This document shows positions 45,255 to 54,782 of a DNA stretch of 64,000 nucleotides, in pieces. Numbering within the stretch: position 1 is the first letter of the stretch; every line of letters begins with the position of its first letter. The stretch comes from an uncultured Geobacteraceae bacterium (GTDB lineage Bacteria; Desulfobacterota; Desulfuromonadia; Geobacterales; Pseudopelobacteraceae), in contig CAIRBT010000057.1 in the NCBI GenBank assembly GCA_903876875.1, forward strand, positions 1 through 64,000, written 5' to 3'. The notes below the pieces were generated by a model, which had not been told where the DNA came from, searched no databases, and saw nothing but the letters and a program-made list of their open reading frames with translations. The position numbers and the translations under genes are program-made.

Positions 45255-46163
45255 TTACGTAAATTGTTCTGCCGCAGGATACCGAGCCGCAAACTGAACG
45301 GCCGACTCTTCGGCCATGCCGCCGACCTGCACCATCCTTAGCTCCAGTAGACCATCGCCGGTACCGACTACCAACGGCTCCCGTGACACGACCCTGCCCG
45401 GCTCTGCAGTCCCTACGACCGGCCACGCCCCCCACACCGTCACCGTGGCATCCCCCAGACGGGTGAACGCACCCGGATAGGGGTGGGTAACCCCCCGCAC
45501 CAGATTATAAATCTGCACGGCACTTTTTGACCAGTCGATCAGACCATCGGCCGGCGTGCGACCACCGTAGTAACTCCCCTGCCCAAGATCCATGGGGATA
45601 CGGGGGGCGGTTCCGGCGACCAACCGCGGCCAGGAACGCCTGATAATGGCCGTGGCCGCGCCGGTCAATGAGGTAAAGACATCAAAGGCCGTGTCGGTAA
45701 CGGCGATCGGCACTTTTTCCTGATCGACGATATCACCGGCATCGGGCTTGGCGGTCATATAATGGAGCGTTGCCCCGGTTTCGGTTTCGCCGTTAATCAC
45801 CGCCCAGTTGACCGGTACCCGTCCCCGATATTTCGGCAGAAAGGAGCCATGGAGGTTTAATGCCCCCCCCGATGCCAACCCAAGCACCCCCACATCAATC
45901 ATGTTCCGGTAGTAAAAGGAGAGAATAAAATCGGGGGCGATACGAGCCACACTATCACGGTTTTCCGGTTCATTGATACTGCTGGTACAAACCGGAATGC
46001 CGTGCTTTTCTGCCAGTTCACGGACAGATTTAAACCAGATTTCCTCATTCAGAGAATCTTCATGGGTAAAAACCAAGGCCACATCTGCGTTCTGAAGCAG
46101 CAGCTCTTCCAGACACGCGTACCCCACATTGTGATAGGCACAGACCACAATCCGGTTATTCAT
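45255..46163 (-). CDS. UDP-4-amino-4-deoxy-L-arabinose formyltransferase (ArnA N-terminal-domain-like)
   Basis: VVCAYHNVGYACLEELLL, LNLHGSFLPKYRGRVPVNWAVINGETETGATLHYM. Confidence 0.9.
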   Translation of the reverse strand: MNNRIVVCAYHNVGYACLEELLLQNADVALVFTHEDSLNEEIWFKSVRELAEKHGIPVCTSSINEPENRDSVARIAPDFILSFYYRNMIDVGVLGLASGGALNLHGSFLPKYRGRVPVNWAVINGETETGATLHYMTAKPDAGDIVDQEKVPIAVTDTAFDVFTSLTGAATAIIRRSWPRLVAGTAPRIPMDLGQGSYYGGRTPADGLIDWSKSAVQIYNLVRGVTHPYPGAFTRLGDATVTVWGAWPVVGTAEPGRVVSREPLVVGTGDGLLELRMVQVGGMAEESAVQFAARYPAAEQFT

Positions 46164-47091
46164 CGGCCGCCCCGTGAACCCGGCGCACCACGTAGCGGGG
46201 GCGCTGACGTACTTCCTGGTAAATGCGTCCCACATACTCACCGACAATCCCGATACCAAAAATGGTTATGCCGATAAAGAAAAACATGATGGCAAAAAGG
46301 GTAAAGACCCCTTCAACCTCGGCACCGACCACGAAACGCCTCACCAGCAGAAAGAGAGCGAAGGCCACGGAGAACAGTGACGTCAAAATCCCCAAGAGGG
46401 CAAAAAGTTGCAGTGGCACTACGGAAAAGCCGGTCATCAGGTCAAAATTCAGCCGAATGAGTCGGTACAGGGAGTATTTGCTTTCTCCCTCAACCCGCTC
46501 TGCGTGGGCAACGGCAACCTCCCCCGGATTGGTGGCAAAGGTCTGAGCCAGTGCGGGAATAAAGGTGGAACTTTCACTACAGCGATTGATATTATCCACC
46601 ACGTTGCGCCGGTACGCCCGCAACATACAGCCATAATCACTCATCTGCATACCGGTCATTTTACGGGTAATGACATTGACCATCAGTGACGCCGATTTAC
46701 GGGCAAAGGAGTCCTGCCGTTTCTGGCGCACGCTCCCGACCACATCATGCCCCCGCTCCACCGCCGCAATCAGCTTCGGAATTTCTTCGGGGGGATTTTG
46801 CAAGTCGGCATCGAGGGTAACGACAATTTCGCCCCGGCTGATTTCAAAGGCGGCCATAATTGCCATGTGCTGGCCAAAGTTGCCGTTAAATTCGACGACC
46901 CGCACCTCCTCATGGGATGCAGCGAGGTTTTTGAGCATTTCCAGGGAGCGATCCTTGCTGCCGTCATCGGTAAAGATGATCTCAAACGGTCTGCCCATAT
47001 TCTGCATGACCGGGTAGAGTCTGCCGAACAGCCGTTCCAGATTCCCCTCTTCGTTGTAAACCGGGATAACTATTGAGATATACGGTGTCAT
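46156..47091 (-). CDS. arnC: Undecaprenyl-phosphate 4-deoxy-4-formamido-L-arabinose transferase
   Basis: 311 aa GT2 plus two C-terminal TM; SIVIPVYNEEGNLERLF, DYGCMLRAYRRNVVD. Confidence 0.93.
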   Translation of the reverse strand: MTPYISIVIPVYNEEGNLERLFGRLYPVMQNMGRPFEIIFTDDGSKDRSLEMLKNLAASHEEVRVVEFNGNFGQHMAIMAAFEISRGEIVVTLDADLQNPPEEIPKLIAAVERGHDVVGSVRQKRQDSFARKSASLMVNVITRKMTGMQMSDYGCMLRAYRRNVVDNINRCSESSTFIPALAQTFATNPGEVAVAHAERVEGESKYSLYRLIRLNFDLMTGFSVVPLQLFALLGILTSLFSVAFALFLLVRRFVVGAEVEGVFTLFAIMFFFIGITIFGIGIVGEYVGRIYQEVRQRPRYVVRRVHGAADE

Positions 47092-48251
47092 TTCCGGTGT
47101 CTCGCTATCACTGTTTTGACCGCAGCAACAACGTCAGCGGCATCGTCCTCTGTCATCCGGGGAAACAGTGGCAAGGACAAAATCCGGTCAGAAGCGTAGT
47201 CGGCATTGGGTAGACTCTGCTCCGTCTGGGGGAGGTTTTCCCGGTACCAGGGGTGGTGATGCACCGCTTTGTAATGTAATCCGGTACCGATATTTTCTTT
47301 CTTGAGCTCGGCCATAAAAGCGTCACGATCCAGTGTCAGCATTTCAATCCGCACCAGGGGGGTGTAGAGATGCCAGGCGTGGCGCTGCTGGTATGGCGCA
47401 GTGACCGGAATCGCCAGTTCGTCGACAGTGGCAAATGCCCTGTTATAGAAGTCAGCAATTGCCTTGCGGCTGTCGATGAAGCCATCCAGCTTCGGCAGTT
47501 GATGGATACCGATTGCCGCCTGGATATCCATCATATTGTACTTGAAGCCGGGGAGCAGAATGTCATAGTTCGGTGTCCCGGTGGCGGCAAAACGCTTCCA
47601 CGCCTCGCGACTCATGCCATGGAACTTGAGCAGGGAAACCTCCTCGGCCAGTGCTTCATCGCCGGTACAGACCATCCCCCCCTCACCGGTGGTAATATTT
47701 TTGTTGGGGTGAAAGGAAAAGATGGATACTGAGTCTAGGGAACCAATCCGCTTCCCTTTGTACTCACTGCCGGCTGCATGGGCCGCATCCTCAATGACCG
47801 TAAGCCCGAATTCCGCAGCCAGGGCAAATAGCGGGTCCATATCACAGGCTTGGCCGGCGAAATGCACCGGGATAATGGCCCGTGTCCGGGGGGTGATCTT
47901 TTCCCGTATTTTTGTCACATCAATATTCAGGGTACCCGGCTCAATATCAACCAGCACCGGCACACCACCGGCCAGCACAATCATGCTCACCGTGGAGACA
48001 AAAGTCATGGGAGTGGTGATAATTTCATCCCCGTCCTCAATCTTCAGAGCCAGCAGCGTCAGATGGAGCCCGGCCGTCGCCGAACTGAGCGGCACGGCAA
48101 AGGGGGCTCCCACATAGGCACCAAATGCCTCTTCAAACCTCTTGACCTTCGGCCCGGTGGTAATCCAGCCTGAGCGGAGTGAATCAACCACTTCATTAAT
48201 CTCGGCATCTTCGATTGTCGGTGTTGAAAAGGGAAGAAACTCGTTTCGCAC
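47088..48251 (-). CDS. arnB: UDP-4-amino-4-deoxy-L-arabinose--oxoglutarate aminotransferase
   Basis: FLPFSTPTIEDAEINEVVDSLRSGWITTGPKVKRFE; FSFHPNKNITTGEGGM; GTG start proposed. Confidence 0.93.
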   Translation of the reverse strand: MRNEFLPFSTPTIEDAEINEVVDSLRSGWITTGPKVKRFEEAFGAYVGAPFAVPLSSATAGLHLTLLALKIEDGDEIITTPMTFVSTVSMIVLAGGVPVLVDIEPGTLNIDVTKIREKITPRTRAIIPVHFAGQACDMDPLFALAAEFGLTVIEDAAHAAGSEYKGKRIGSLDSVSIFSFHPNKNITTGEGGMVCTGDEALAEEVSLLKFHGMSREAWKRFAATGTPNYDILLPGFKYNMMDIQAAIGIHQLPKLDGFIDSRKAIADFYNRAFATVDELAIPVTAPYQQRHAWHLYTPLVRIEMLTLDRDAFMAELKKENIGTGLHYKAVHHHPWYRENLPQTEQSLPNADYASDRILSLPLFPRMTEDDAADVVAAVKTVIARHRK

Positions 48252-48329
48252 ATCACCCTCCTGCACATACTGACCAGCATCGCTCTTTATCGCACAACAT
48301 GGGAACGACTGCAAACTTTTTCAAACGAT

Positions 48330-50006
48330 TCAGCGATTTGAGATCAAGAGTTTGCGATGATCCTCTCCAATCACCCGTACCGGAGTAAGAGCAGCAGTTT
48401 TCAGTTTTACCAAGCTGTCCGGAGTAATCAGCGCAACCACCGGGCGCTCCGAATCCCACAGCGCGGGCAAACGCCCCTCTTCCATAAACCAGGAAGATTG
48501 ATCTCCCCGCTGTGCTCCGAACTCCAACTCCCCCATGTTGCCGGCCAGAATGACGCGCCGCCCCGCGTAGAACGGCAGTCCCTGTTCGTACCCCACACTT
48601 ACCACCGCCGTATCTGGACCGGCAGTGGCCTTCACCATACGGCACAGCTCCCGTGAACAGGCGTTTTTTTCAGACACCAGCGGCAACACGACATGGGGTG
48701 CGGTGACCGACAGCAAGACACCACCGGCAACAAAGGTGAGAAGCAGTGCCCCCCCCCTGTTGTCCCGTACGAAAACAAAGGCCATCACCCCTTCCAGCAG
48801 AAACAGGGAGCCAAGAAGCATCCCCCCGAGCGGGGTCGCAAACGGAACGGCACCAAAGAGAGGCAGAGAGACAGAGGGGTAGGCGACAAAACCACAGCCG
48901 ATCATCACAAGGATTACTGCCGCCACCATGCCGCTCTTCCGGGGGATGGTTTCACCATCCAGGCAACGGCTGAACAGTCGTCCGACCAGCAGAGAAAGGG
49001 GTGCAAAGACCGGCAGAATATACGGTATCAGCTTGGAATGGGATTTTGAGAAAAACAGGAAGATAAAACCTGCCCAGATGAGCAGATAGAGCACCCGCTC
49101 TCCATACTCCCCCCTTCGTTCACGCCAGGCCCGAGCTACTGCCGTGGGGACAAAAAATGACCACGGCAACATGGTCAGCAGCAGTATGGGAATAAAGAAC
49201 CATACCGGCTGATAACGACCATGCACATCGCTCAGAAAACGCTGAAAATGTTCATGAATGAAAAAGAAGTGGGCGAACTCAGGATTTCTCAGTGAAACCA
49301 CCACAAACCAGGGGGCGGCTACGGCAAAAAACAGCAACAGACCGCTCGGCAATGCCATGGTTCGCAGCAGTGACCAGCGGCGACAGAAGAGCATATACAG
49401 AAAGAGGACTCCCCCCGGCAGCACAAAGCCGATGAGCCCCTTGGCGAGTACGGCCAGAGCGGAACAGAGATAAAACAGGTAGTAGTGTCGCAATTTGTGC
49501 GGTTCATCATGTCGTGATGCCAGCAAAAATGAGCCGATTGCCACCGTCATACAGCAGGTCAGGGTCATATCGGTCAAATTGATGCGGCTTTGAATCAGAA
49601 AGCCGGTGGTCGAACCAAGTATCAGGGCGGCCAAAAACCCCTCCCGACGCCCAAAGAGTTTTCTTCCCAGATAATAGATGAAGAGCACCGTCAACAACCC
49701 GCAGAGTGTTCCGGGAAAACGACCGGCAAACTCGGTTTCGCCAAAGAGCTTCATCGAAATGATGTTAAGCCAGTAATGAAGCGGCGGCTTTTCAAAATAC
49801 TTTACATAATTAAGCATCGGCGTCACAAAATCGCCCCGTTCTATCATCTCCCGGGGGATCTCGCTGTACCTCCCTTCGTCCGGCTCCATAAGTGGCAGCC
49901 GACCAAGAAACTGAAAAAAGGCGATACTAAACAAAAGAGTGAGCAGGGATAAATCCCTGCGTGCCGAAACCGTTCTGGAGGTAATAATTTCAAACAGATA
50001 CTTCAT
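48330..50006 (-). CDS. arnT: Lipid A 4-amino-4-deoxy-L-arabinose transferase / GT-C family
   Basis: 558 aa polytopic; LMEPDEGRYSEIPREMIERGDFVTPMLNYVKYFEKPPLHYWLN. Confidence 0.92.
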   Translation of the reverse strand: MKYLFEIITSRTVSARRDLSLLTLLFSIAFFQFLGRLPLMEPDEGRYSEIPREMIERGDFVTPMLNYVKYFEKPPLHYWLNIISMKLFGETEFAGRFPGTLCGLLTVLFIYYLGRKLFGRREGFLAALILGSTTGFLIQSRINLTDMTLTCCMTVAIGSFLLASRHDEPHKLRHYYLFYLCSALAVLAKGLIGFVLPGGVLFLYMLFCRRWSLLRTMALPSGLLLFFAVAAPWFVVVSLRNPEFAHFFFIHEHFQRFLSDVHGRYQPVWFFIPILLLTMLPWSFFVPTAVARAWRERRGEYGERVLYLLIWAGFIFLFFSKSHSKLIPYILPVFAPLSLLVGRLFSRCLDGETIPRKSGMVAAVILVMIGCGFVAYPSVSLPLFGAVPFATPLGGMLLGSLFLLEGVMAFVFVRDNRGGALLLTFVAGGVLLSVTAPHVVLPLVSEKNACSRELCRMVKATAGPDTAVVSVGYEQGLPFYAGRRVILAGNMGELEFGAQRGDQSSWFMEEGRLPALWDSERPVVALITPDSLVKLKTAALTPVRVIGEDHRKLLISNR

Positions 50007-50024
50007 ACTGCTCCCTTCATGAGC

Positions 50025-50062
50025 TAAAAAACAAAAAAGGTATGGAGGTTATCCCCCATACC
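50025..50062 (-). terminator. Terminator-like hairpin immediately upstream of arnT
   Basis: Minus strand GGTATGGGGGATAACCTCCATACC followed by TTTTTTGTTTTTT. Confidence 0.85.
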
Positions 50063-50130
50063 CTGTACCGTGATGGCACACATAAATCAAGAATTTAATT
50101 ATCATCCCACTACAAAAGGGGGGCTTCGTA

Positions 50131-50511
50131 CTACGCCGTGACGTTGGCTGTCAATTCGGTCTTGGACATCAGGTCTTCGGTTTTTGCCACCATCTCTGTA
50201 GGGATTTGGTAAATTGTATTGTTATTGCTATCGAGAAATTTTATCCGCACCTTACCCTGCGGATTATACGACTCAACGATATGCCTCATGGAGCGACCCG
50301 ATGTGGCAGCGTTTTTTGTCGTCGCCACGACAGGCACCTTCGCCGGTGCAACCGGCTTGCTGTCAACAGTTGCATCCTTCGAATGCGCCTGCTGCACCTG
50401 GGCTGCAATGGCAGCGTTCTTCAAAGCCCCATCCCGTGTTGCCATCGCTGGCACCGGGGAAGTAGGTAACTTGTAAGAAGCAGCATCACCTGAAATTGGA
50501 CTTAATCCCAT
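50131..50511 (-). CDS. FlaG-like small protein
   Basis: C-terminal GKVRIKFLDSNNNTIYQIPTEMVAKTEDLM resembles FlaG core; start at MGLSPISG; downstream of sigma-28 promoter. Confidence 0.55.
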   Translation of the reverse strand: MGLSPISGDAASYKLPTSPVPAMATRDGALKNAAIAAQVQQAHSKDATVDSKPVAPAKVPVVATTKNAATSGRSMRHIVESYNPQGKVRIKFLDSNNNTIYQIPTEMVAKTEDLMSKTELTANVTA

Positions 50512-50559
50512 CACACACCTCCACACGTCACTGTTTTAAACCATGCTCACGGCAGGTTT

Positions 50560-50817
50560 CTACGCGGTAACGTGTAACCCCCCGCCCGTTTTTCCCCCGG
50601 CATTTCCCGCCAGTTGCCGGGAAGGAGAACCCCCTTCACCTGCCAGCTTCTGTAATGCCTGTTTAGAGATTGTTACCGTATCGGTCTTGGATGCCTGAAC
50701 AGATTTCTGCGCATCCTGCTTTACCTGGGGTGCTGCCGCCGTCAGGTCAACTTTAGCCTGCGGATTCACGTACCCCTGATTCCCACTCACACTGTACGGA
50801 GAAATAGTATGTAACAT
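50560..50817 (-). CDS. Small protein of unknown function with DTVTIS-x-x-A-x-x-L motif (flagellar regulon candidate)
   Basis: Start MLHTISPY preceded by GGAGGTG; own sigma-28 promoter upstream. Confidence 0.65.
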   Translation of the reverse strand: MLHTISPYSVSGNQGYVNPQAKVDLTAAAPQVKQDAQKSVQASKTDTVTISKQALQKLAGEGGSPSRQLAGNAGGKTGGGLHVTA

Positions 50818-50851
50818 AACACCTCCCATCAAACTCCACCTCTTATGGATT

Positions 50852-50878
50852 CTATCGGCATTGCTTCAAAAAACTTTA
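50852..50878 (-). promoter_or_regulatory. Sigma-28 (FliA) promoter
   Basis: Minus strand TAAAGTTT-N11-GCCGATAG, 15/16 match to TAAAGTTT-N11-GCCGATAA. Confidence 0.88.
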
Positions 50879-50909
50879 CAAAAAAAATGCTCCACGCAAA
50901 AAAAATACG

Positions 50910-51095
50910 CTACTTCTCGTTTTCATGCTTTCTCACACAGGTAACATCGTAGGGCTTACCCCTGAAATCCTTCATATAGGTATAGGCCATGCCCGCTTCG
51001 GTACATTTGTTGATTTTAGCGTCAAGTTCTTCCTGACTAACATTGGAGCAAGCCCCCAGCAACAGTGCCACAACCAGAACGACCAGAGCTTTCAT
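50910..51095 (-). CDS. Small lipoprotein
   Basis: 61 aa; MKALVVLVVALLLGACSN lipobox; AGGAGG Shine-Dalgarno. Confidence 0.75.
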   Translation of the reverse strand: MKALVVLVVALLLGACSNVSQEELDAKINKCTEAGMAYTYMKDFRGKPYDVTCVRKHENEK

Positions 51096-51186
51096 ACGAC
51101 TACCTCCTTTAGAAATTATTAATTTGGATCTTCATATTGGAATATCAATTAATAGTATCACAAATTCGTCTCTCGTGTAACTGCTA

Positions 51187-51221
51187 TTTACAATTGATGA
51201 CAGCACACCATACAATATGGT
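51187..51221 (+). promoter_or_regulatory. Putative promoter of HK-RR pair with overlapping operator-like inverted repeat
   Basis: TTTACA-N18-TACAAT; ACCATA-CAA-TATGGT at 51207-51221 overlaps the -10. Confidence 0.5.
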
Positions 51222-51290
51222 AGTTTGGTTGAAATTTGCATTGACGACCTATTCAATTAAGTACCCGATACCACAGCAAGGGGGCGGCTG

Positions 51291-53231
51291 GTGAGAGAGC
51301 AGTTCATCCGATTTTATTTTGCGTTGTCTTTGCGAACCCACCTGATTCTGTTGGTACTCCTGCTGACCATCCCCACGCTTGTACTTATCTTCCACTCCGG
51401 GGCATCCCAACGACAGGAGGGTATTCGCAAAGGGCTCGGAGAGGCTCGCAGACTGGTCAACACCATCTCAATGGAGCAGTACAACCTGACAGGGGACGTG
51501 GAACAGCTGTTGGTGACACTGGCACAGATTCCAGACATCCGGAACCAGCGCACGAAATCGGTCAATACCATGCTGGGGAAAATTCTCACGGGAAGCCCCC
51601 ATTTCACTAATATTGTCATTGCCAGACCGGACGGCACCGTATGGGCCAGCGGACTACCGACGACTCTGGCTCTATCCCTGAAAGGAAAGCGGTCGTTCCA
51701 AAATGCTGTAATAACAAAAAAGTTCTCCTCCGGTGAGTATGTGGTAGGTACCATTTCCGGCAAGCCAACCCTTGGCTTTGCCTATCCCCTGTTAAACGAA
51801 AGCGGTGAGGTAGAACAGATCCTGGCTGCAATTGTCAATTTTAATTTTTATAACTCTCTGCTCAGTCAGAGCGATGTCACAAAAAATATTTCCTTCTCCG
51901 TTATTGATACGAATGGAACCATTGTCCATAGAAACAGTTCACCGGAACAGTATGTTGGTAAAAAAGTCGAAGAGAAGGCTTTTCAGCGCATGAAAAGTGG
52001 CCCGGCCAGGGATACCCATATTGAAACGGATAATGGAGACATTGACCAGATAGTTTCCTATCGGGCCATGCAACTTCCGGGAGAGCAGTCCCCCTACCTC
52101 TACATACGAGCCACCATGCCGACCACCGGTGCTTTGGAAAACGCACTCCGTGCGGAACTGATCAATATCGCCATCCTGTCACCCTTGTTACTGATAGCCA
52201 TTGTAACGGCAATTCCCATCGCCGATCGCTGTTTCATCAGACGTATCAACAAACTGTGGGATGCAGCTCTGCGACTTGCATCGGGTGATCTTCAGGTGAG
52301 AGCGTCGGACTCCGTAAGCGGCGGCGAGTTGGGAGAACTGGCTCGGGCCTTCGACACCATGGCCAGCCAACTGGCCGAAAGGGAGCAGATACTGTCACAG
52401 AGCAAGCAGGAACTGCATAACCTGAATGAAGGCCTGGCAAAGCGGGTCGAGGAGGAGACGGAAAAGCGGTTGACCCATGAACGCCTGCTGGCACGTCACG
52501 CCCGACTGGCGGCCATTGGCGAAATGATTGGAGCCATCGCCCATCAGTGGCGACAACCACTTGCCACACTCGGAGCTACCATTCAAGGCATACGAATGGC
52601 ATGGGACACTCACTGCCTTGACGACACCTTTATGGAAACGGCCGAACTCGATGCCCAGGCACAAATTTACCATATGTCGGATACCATCGAAGGCTTCAGG
52701 AATTTTTTCAGCCCTGAAAAAACAGTGGAGCAGATAGATATCAGAAAAGTTGTTACCGACGTGGTTCCCCTAGTTATTTCACAGTTTACCGACTCCGGAG
52801 TCGCACTTGAGATAGCAGACACTACCGATGAGGCAATTTTCACAATCAGCGGCTACCAGAATGAGCTGAAGCAGTCGATTCTTAATCTGGTCAGCAACTC
52901 CCTCGACTCTATTCTGGAAAAAAGGCTCCTTTCCGGCGCAGTCGATGGAACCGGGCTGGTCACCATAGCACTCCGCAACACGGGAAATACAGCAATCATT
53001 CAGGTACGGGATAATGGCTGTGGTATTCCGGAAGAATTTGCCGATAAGGTATTTGAACCATACTTCACCAGCAAGTCGCTTCATAAGGGAACCGGCATCG
53101 GGCTCTATATGTCAAGACTGATTGTTGAAGAGAGCATGGGGGGTCGCCTTGGTTACATTAGTGGACCAGAGGGAACCGTTTTCACCATTGAACTGGTAAA
53201 AAACGGCATAGAGGAGCTGAACAATGGGTAA
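51291..53231 (+). CDS. Sensor histidine kinase (dCache-like sensor, HAMP, HisKA, HATPase)
   Basis: 646 aa, GTG start; GEMIGAIAHQWRQPLATLG H-box; DNGCGIPEEFADKVFEPYFTSK. Confidence 0.93.
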   Translation: MREQFIRFYFALSLRTHLILLVLLLTIPTLVLIFHSGASQRQEGIRKGLGEARRLVNTISMEQYNLTGDVEQLLVTLAQIPDIRNQRTKSVNTMLGKILTGSPHFTNIVIARPDGTVWASGLPTTLALSLKGKRSFQNAVITKKFSSGEYVVGTISGKPTLGFAYPLLNESGEVEQILAAIVNFNFYNSLLSQSDVTKNISFSVIDTNGTIVHRNSSPEQYVGKKVEEKAFQRMKSGPARDTHIETDNGDIDQIVSYRAMQLPGEQSPYLYIRATMPTTGALENALRAELINIAILSPLLLIAIVTAIPIADRCFIRRINKLWDAALRLASGDLQVRASDSVSGGELGELARAFDTMASQLAEREQILSQSKQELHNLNEGLAKRVEEETEKRLTHERLLARHARLAAIGEMIGAIAHQWRQPLATLGATIQGIRMAWDTHCLDDTFMETAELDAQAQIYHMSDTIEGFRNFFSPEKTVEQIDIRKVVTDVVPLVISQFTDSGVALEIADTTDEAIFTISGYQNELKQSILNLVSNSLDSILEKRLLSGAVDGTGLVTIALRNTGNTAIIQVRDNGCGIPEEFADKVFEPYFTSKSLHKGTGIGLYMSRLIVEESMGGRLGYISGPEGTVFTIELVKNGIEELNNG

Positions 53232-54573
53232 CAAACTGCCGCTCAAAGTCCTCTACATTGAAGACGAACCAAAACTGAATGAACGTATCTGCATCGTCTT
53301 GAGAATGCACTTCGCATCGGTCATCAGTGCCGCAAATGGCCGTGAGGGCTTGGAACTCTACAGCTGTGAGCGACCGGATATTGTGGTCAGTGACATTAAA
53401 ATGCCGATCATGGATGGGCTGGAAATGACGGTTCGCCTCCGGGAGCAGGCACCGGACGCGCCGATTATTTTAACAACGGCCTTCACAGAGACGGAATATC
53501 TGCTCAAGGCCATTGAACTGGGCGTCTGCGCCTATGTGAGAAAACCTCTGGACTGCCGTCAACTGGTGGAAACCATCACCCGCATCGCCACCCCCCTTCT
53601 GCAGAAAATTGAGCTTACGGAGGCCCGGCAACGGGAACAATCCTCACTGGAACTGCTCATTGGCACAAGTCCGGCCATGCAAAAGGTGATACAACAGGCG
53701 CGTCGCATTGCTGACACCGATTATTCGATTCTCATACAGGGGGAAACCGGGGTCGGCAAATCGCGGCTTGCTTCAATCATTCACGGCTTAAGCAATCGTA
53801 AGAGCCACACCTTAATTCCGGTTACCCTGGGCACCCTTTCGGAAACACTGGTGGAAAGCCAGCTGTTCGGCCATGTCAGGGGAGCTTTTACCGGAGCGGT
53901 CTCCACCAGAAAAGGGCTGTTTGAAGAGGCCAATGGCGGCACAGTTTTTCTCGACGATGTTGATTGTGCTTCCCCAACCATCCAGGCCAAGATTCTCCAG
54001 GTCGTCGAACAGAAAAAGTTCTTTCCCGTTGGGGCAACGAAACCGGTCGATGTTGATATCCGGGTTATTACCGCCAGCAATCGGGACCTCTTTGATGAAG
54101 TTCATGGCGGCAATTTCAGGGAAGATCTCTATTATCGGCTCAATGATCTCATCATAACCATCCCCCCACTTCGCGAACGGAGGGAAGACATTTCCGAAAT
54201 TGCCCGATTGTTTCTTAATGAAATTTCCCAGGAACACAAAAAATCGCCCCCCCACTTAACGGCGGAGGCACTATCCCTACTCCAAAACTATCACTGGCCC
54301 GGGAACGTCAGAGAGTTAAAAAGCGTCATAAAGAGAGCTGCACTCTTTGCCGATGAAGTTATTTCCGGGCATGACCTGAGTTCTGTCATGGGCACCCCCA
54401 AATATCAGGTTCAAAATCCGTACATTGCCATCCAGTTGACCCTCGACGAACTAACGCGCCAGGCGGTACGTCAAGCCCTTGAAGCCTCCGGCGGCAAAAA
54501 AATGGAGGCGGCCAGAGTGCTTGATGTGGATTACGGGAAATTCAAACGAATGCTTGAAAGATATCAGATCTGA
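53224..54573 (+). CDS. Sigma-54-dependent (NtrC-family) response regulator
   Basis: Receiver YIEDEPKLNERI...VSDIKMPIMDG; QGETGVGKSRLA Walker A; GAFTGA motif; C-terminal HTH. Confidence 0.94.
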   Translation: MGNKLPLKVLYIEDEPKLNERICIVLRMHFASVISAANGREGLELYSCERPDIVVSDIKMPIMDGLEMTVRLREQAPDAPIILTTAFTETEYLLKAIELGVCAYVRKPLDCRQLVETITRIATPLLQKIELTEARQREQSSLELLIGTSPAMQKVIQQARRIADTDYSILIQGETGVGKSRLASIIHGLSNRKSHTLIPVTLGTLSETLVESQLFGHVRGAFTGAVSTRKGLFEEANGGTVFLDDVDCASPTIQAKILQVVEQKKFFPVGATKPVDVDIRVITASNRDLFDEVHGGNFREDLYYRLNDLIITIPPLRERREDISEIARLFLNEISQEHKKSPPHLTAEALSLLQNYHWPGNVRELKSVIKRAALFADEVISGHDLSSVMGTPKYQVQNPYIAIQLTLDELTRQAVRQALEASGGKKMEAARVLDVDYGKFKRMLERYQI

Positions 54574-54678
54574 CACTCGTCATTTTACCCACCCCTCGCA
54601 CTGCATCACTCTTCATTTTGCATACCTGAAATAGAATATAACTCATTCTGATACCAGTAAATTAACCACCTCAAAACA

Positions 54679-54694
54679 TGGCATACCTCTTGCT
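54679..54694 (+). promoter_or_regulatory. Sigma-54 (-24/-12) promoter
   Basis: TGGCAT-ACCTC-TTGCT with GG-N10-GC spacing, about 100 bp downstream of the sigma-54 activator gene. Confidence 0.75.
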
Positions 54695-54782
54695 AAACTG
54701 TAGAGCGGCGGCTCCACTGACAGCACTAACAAGCAACTGCACACGCACCGTGGAGAACATCTTTCCGCCTGTCGGGCTATCT

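Noticed and set aside
54678-54782. Upstream extension of the Cys-rich ORF (MAYLLLN...)
   Set aside because: Start codon overlaps the predicted sigma-54 promoter, so this part is unlikely to be translated.
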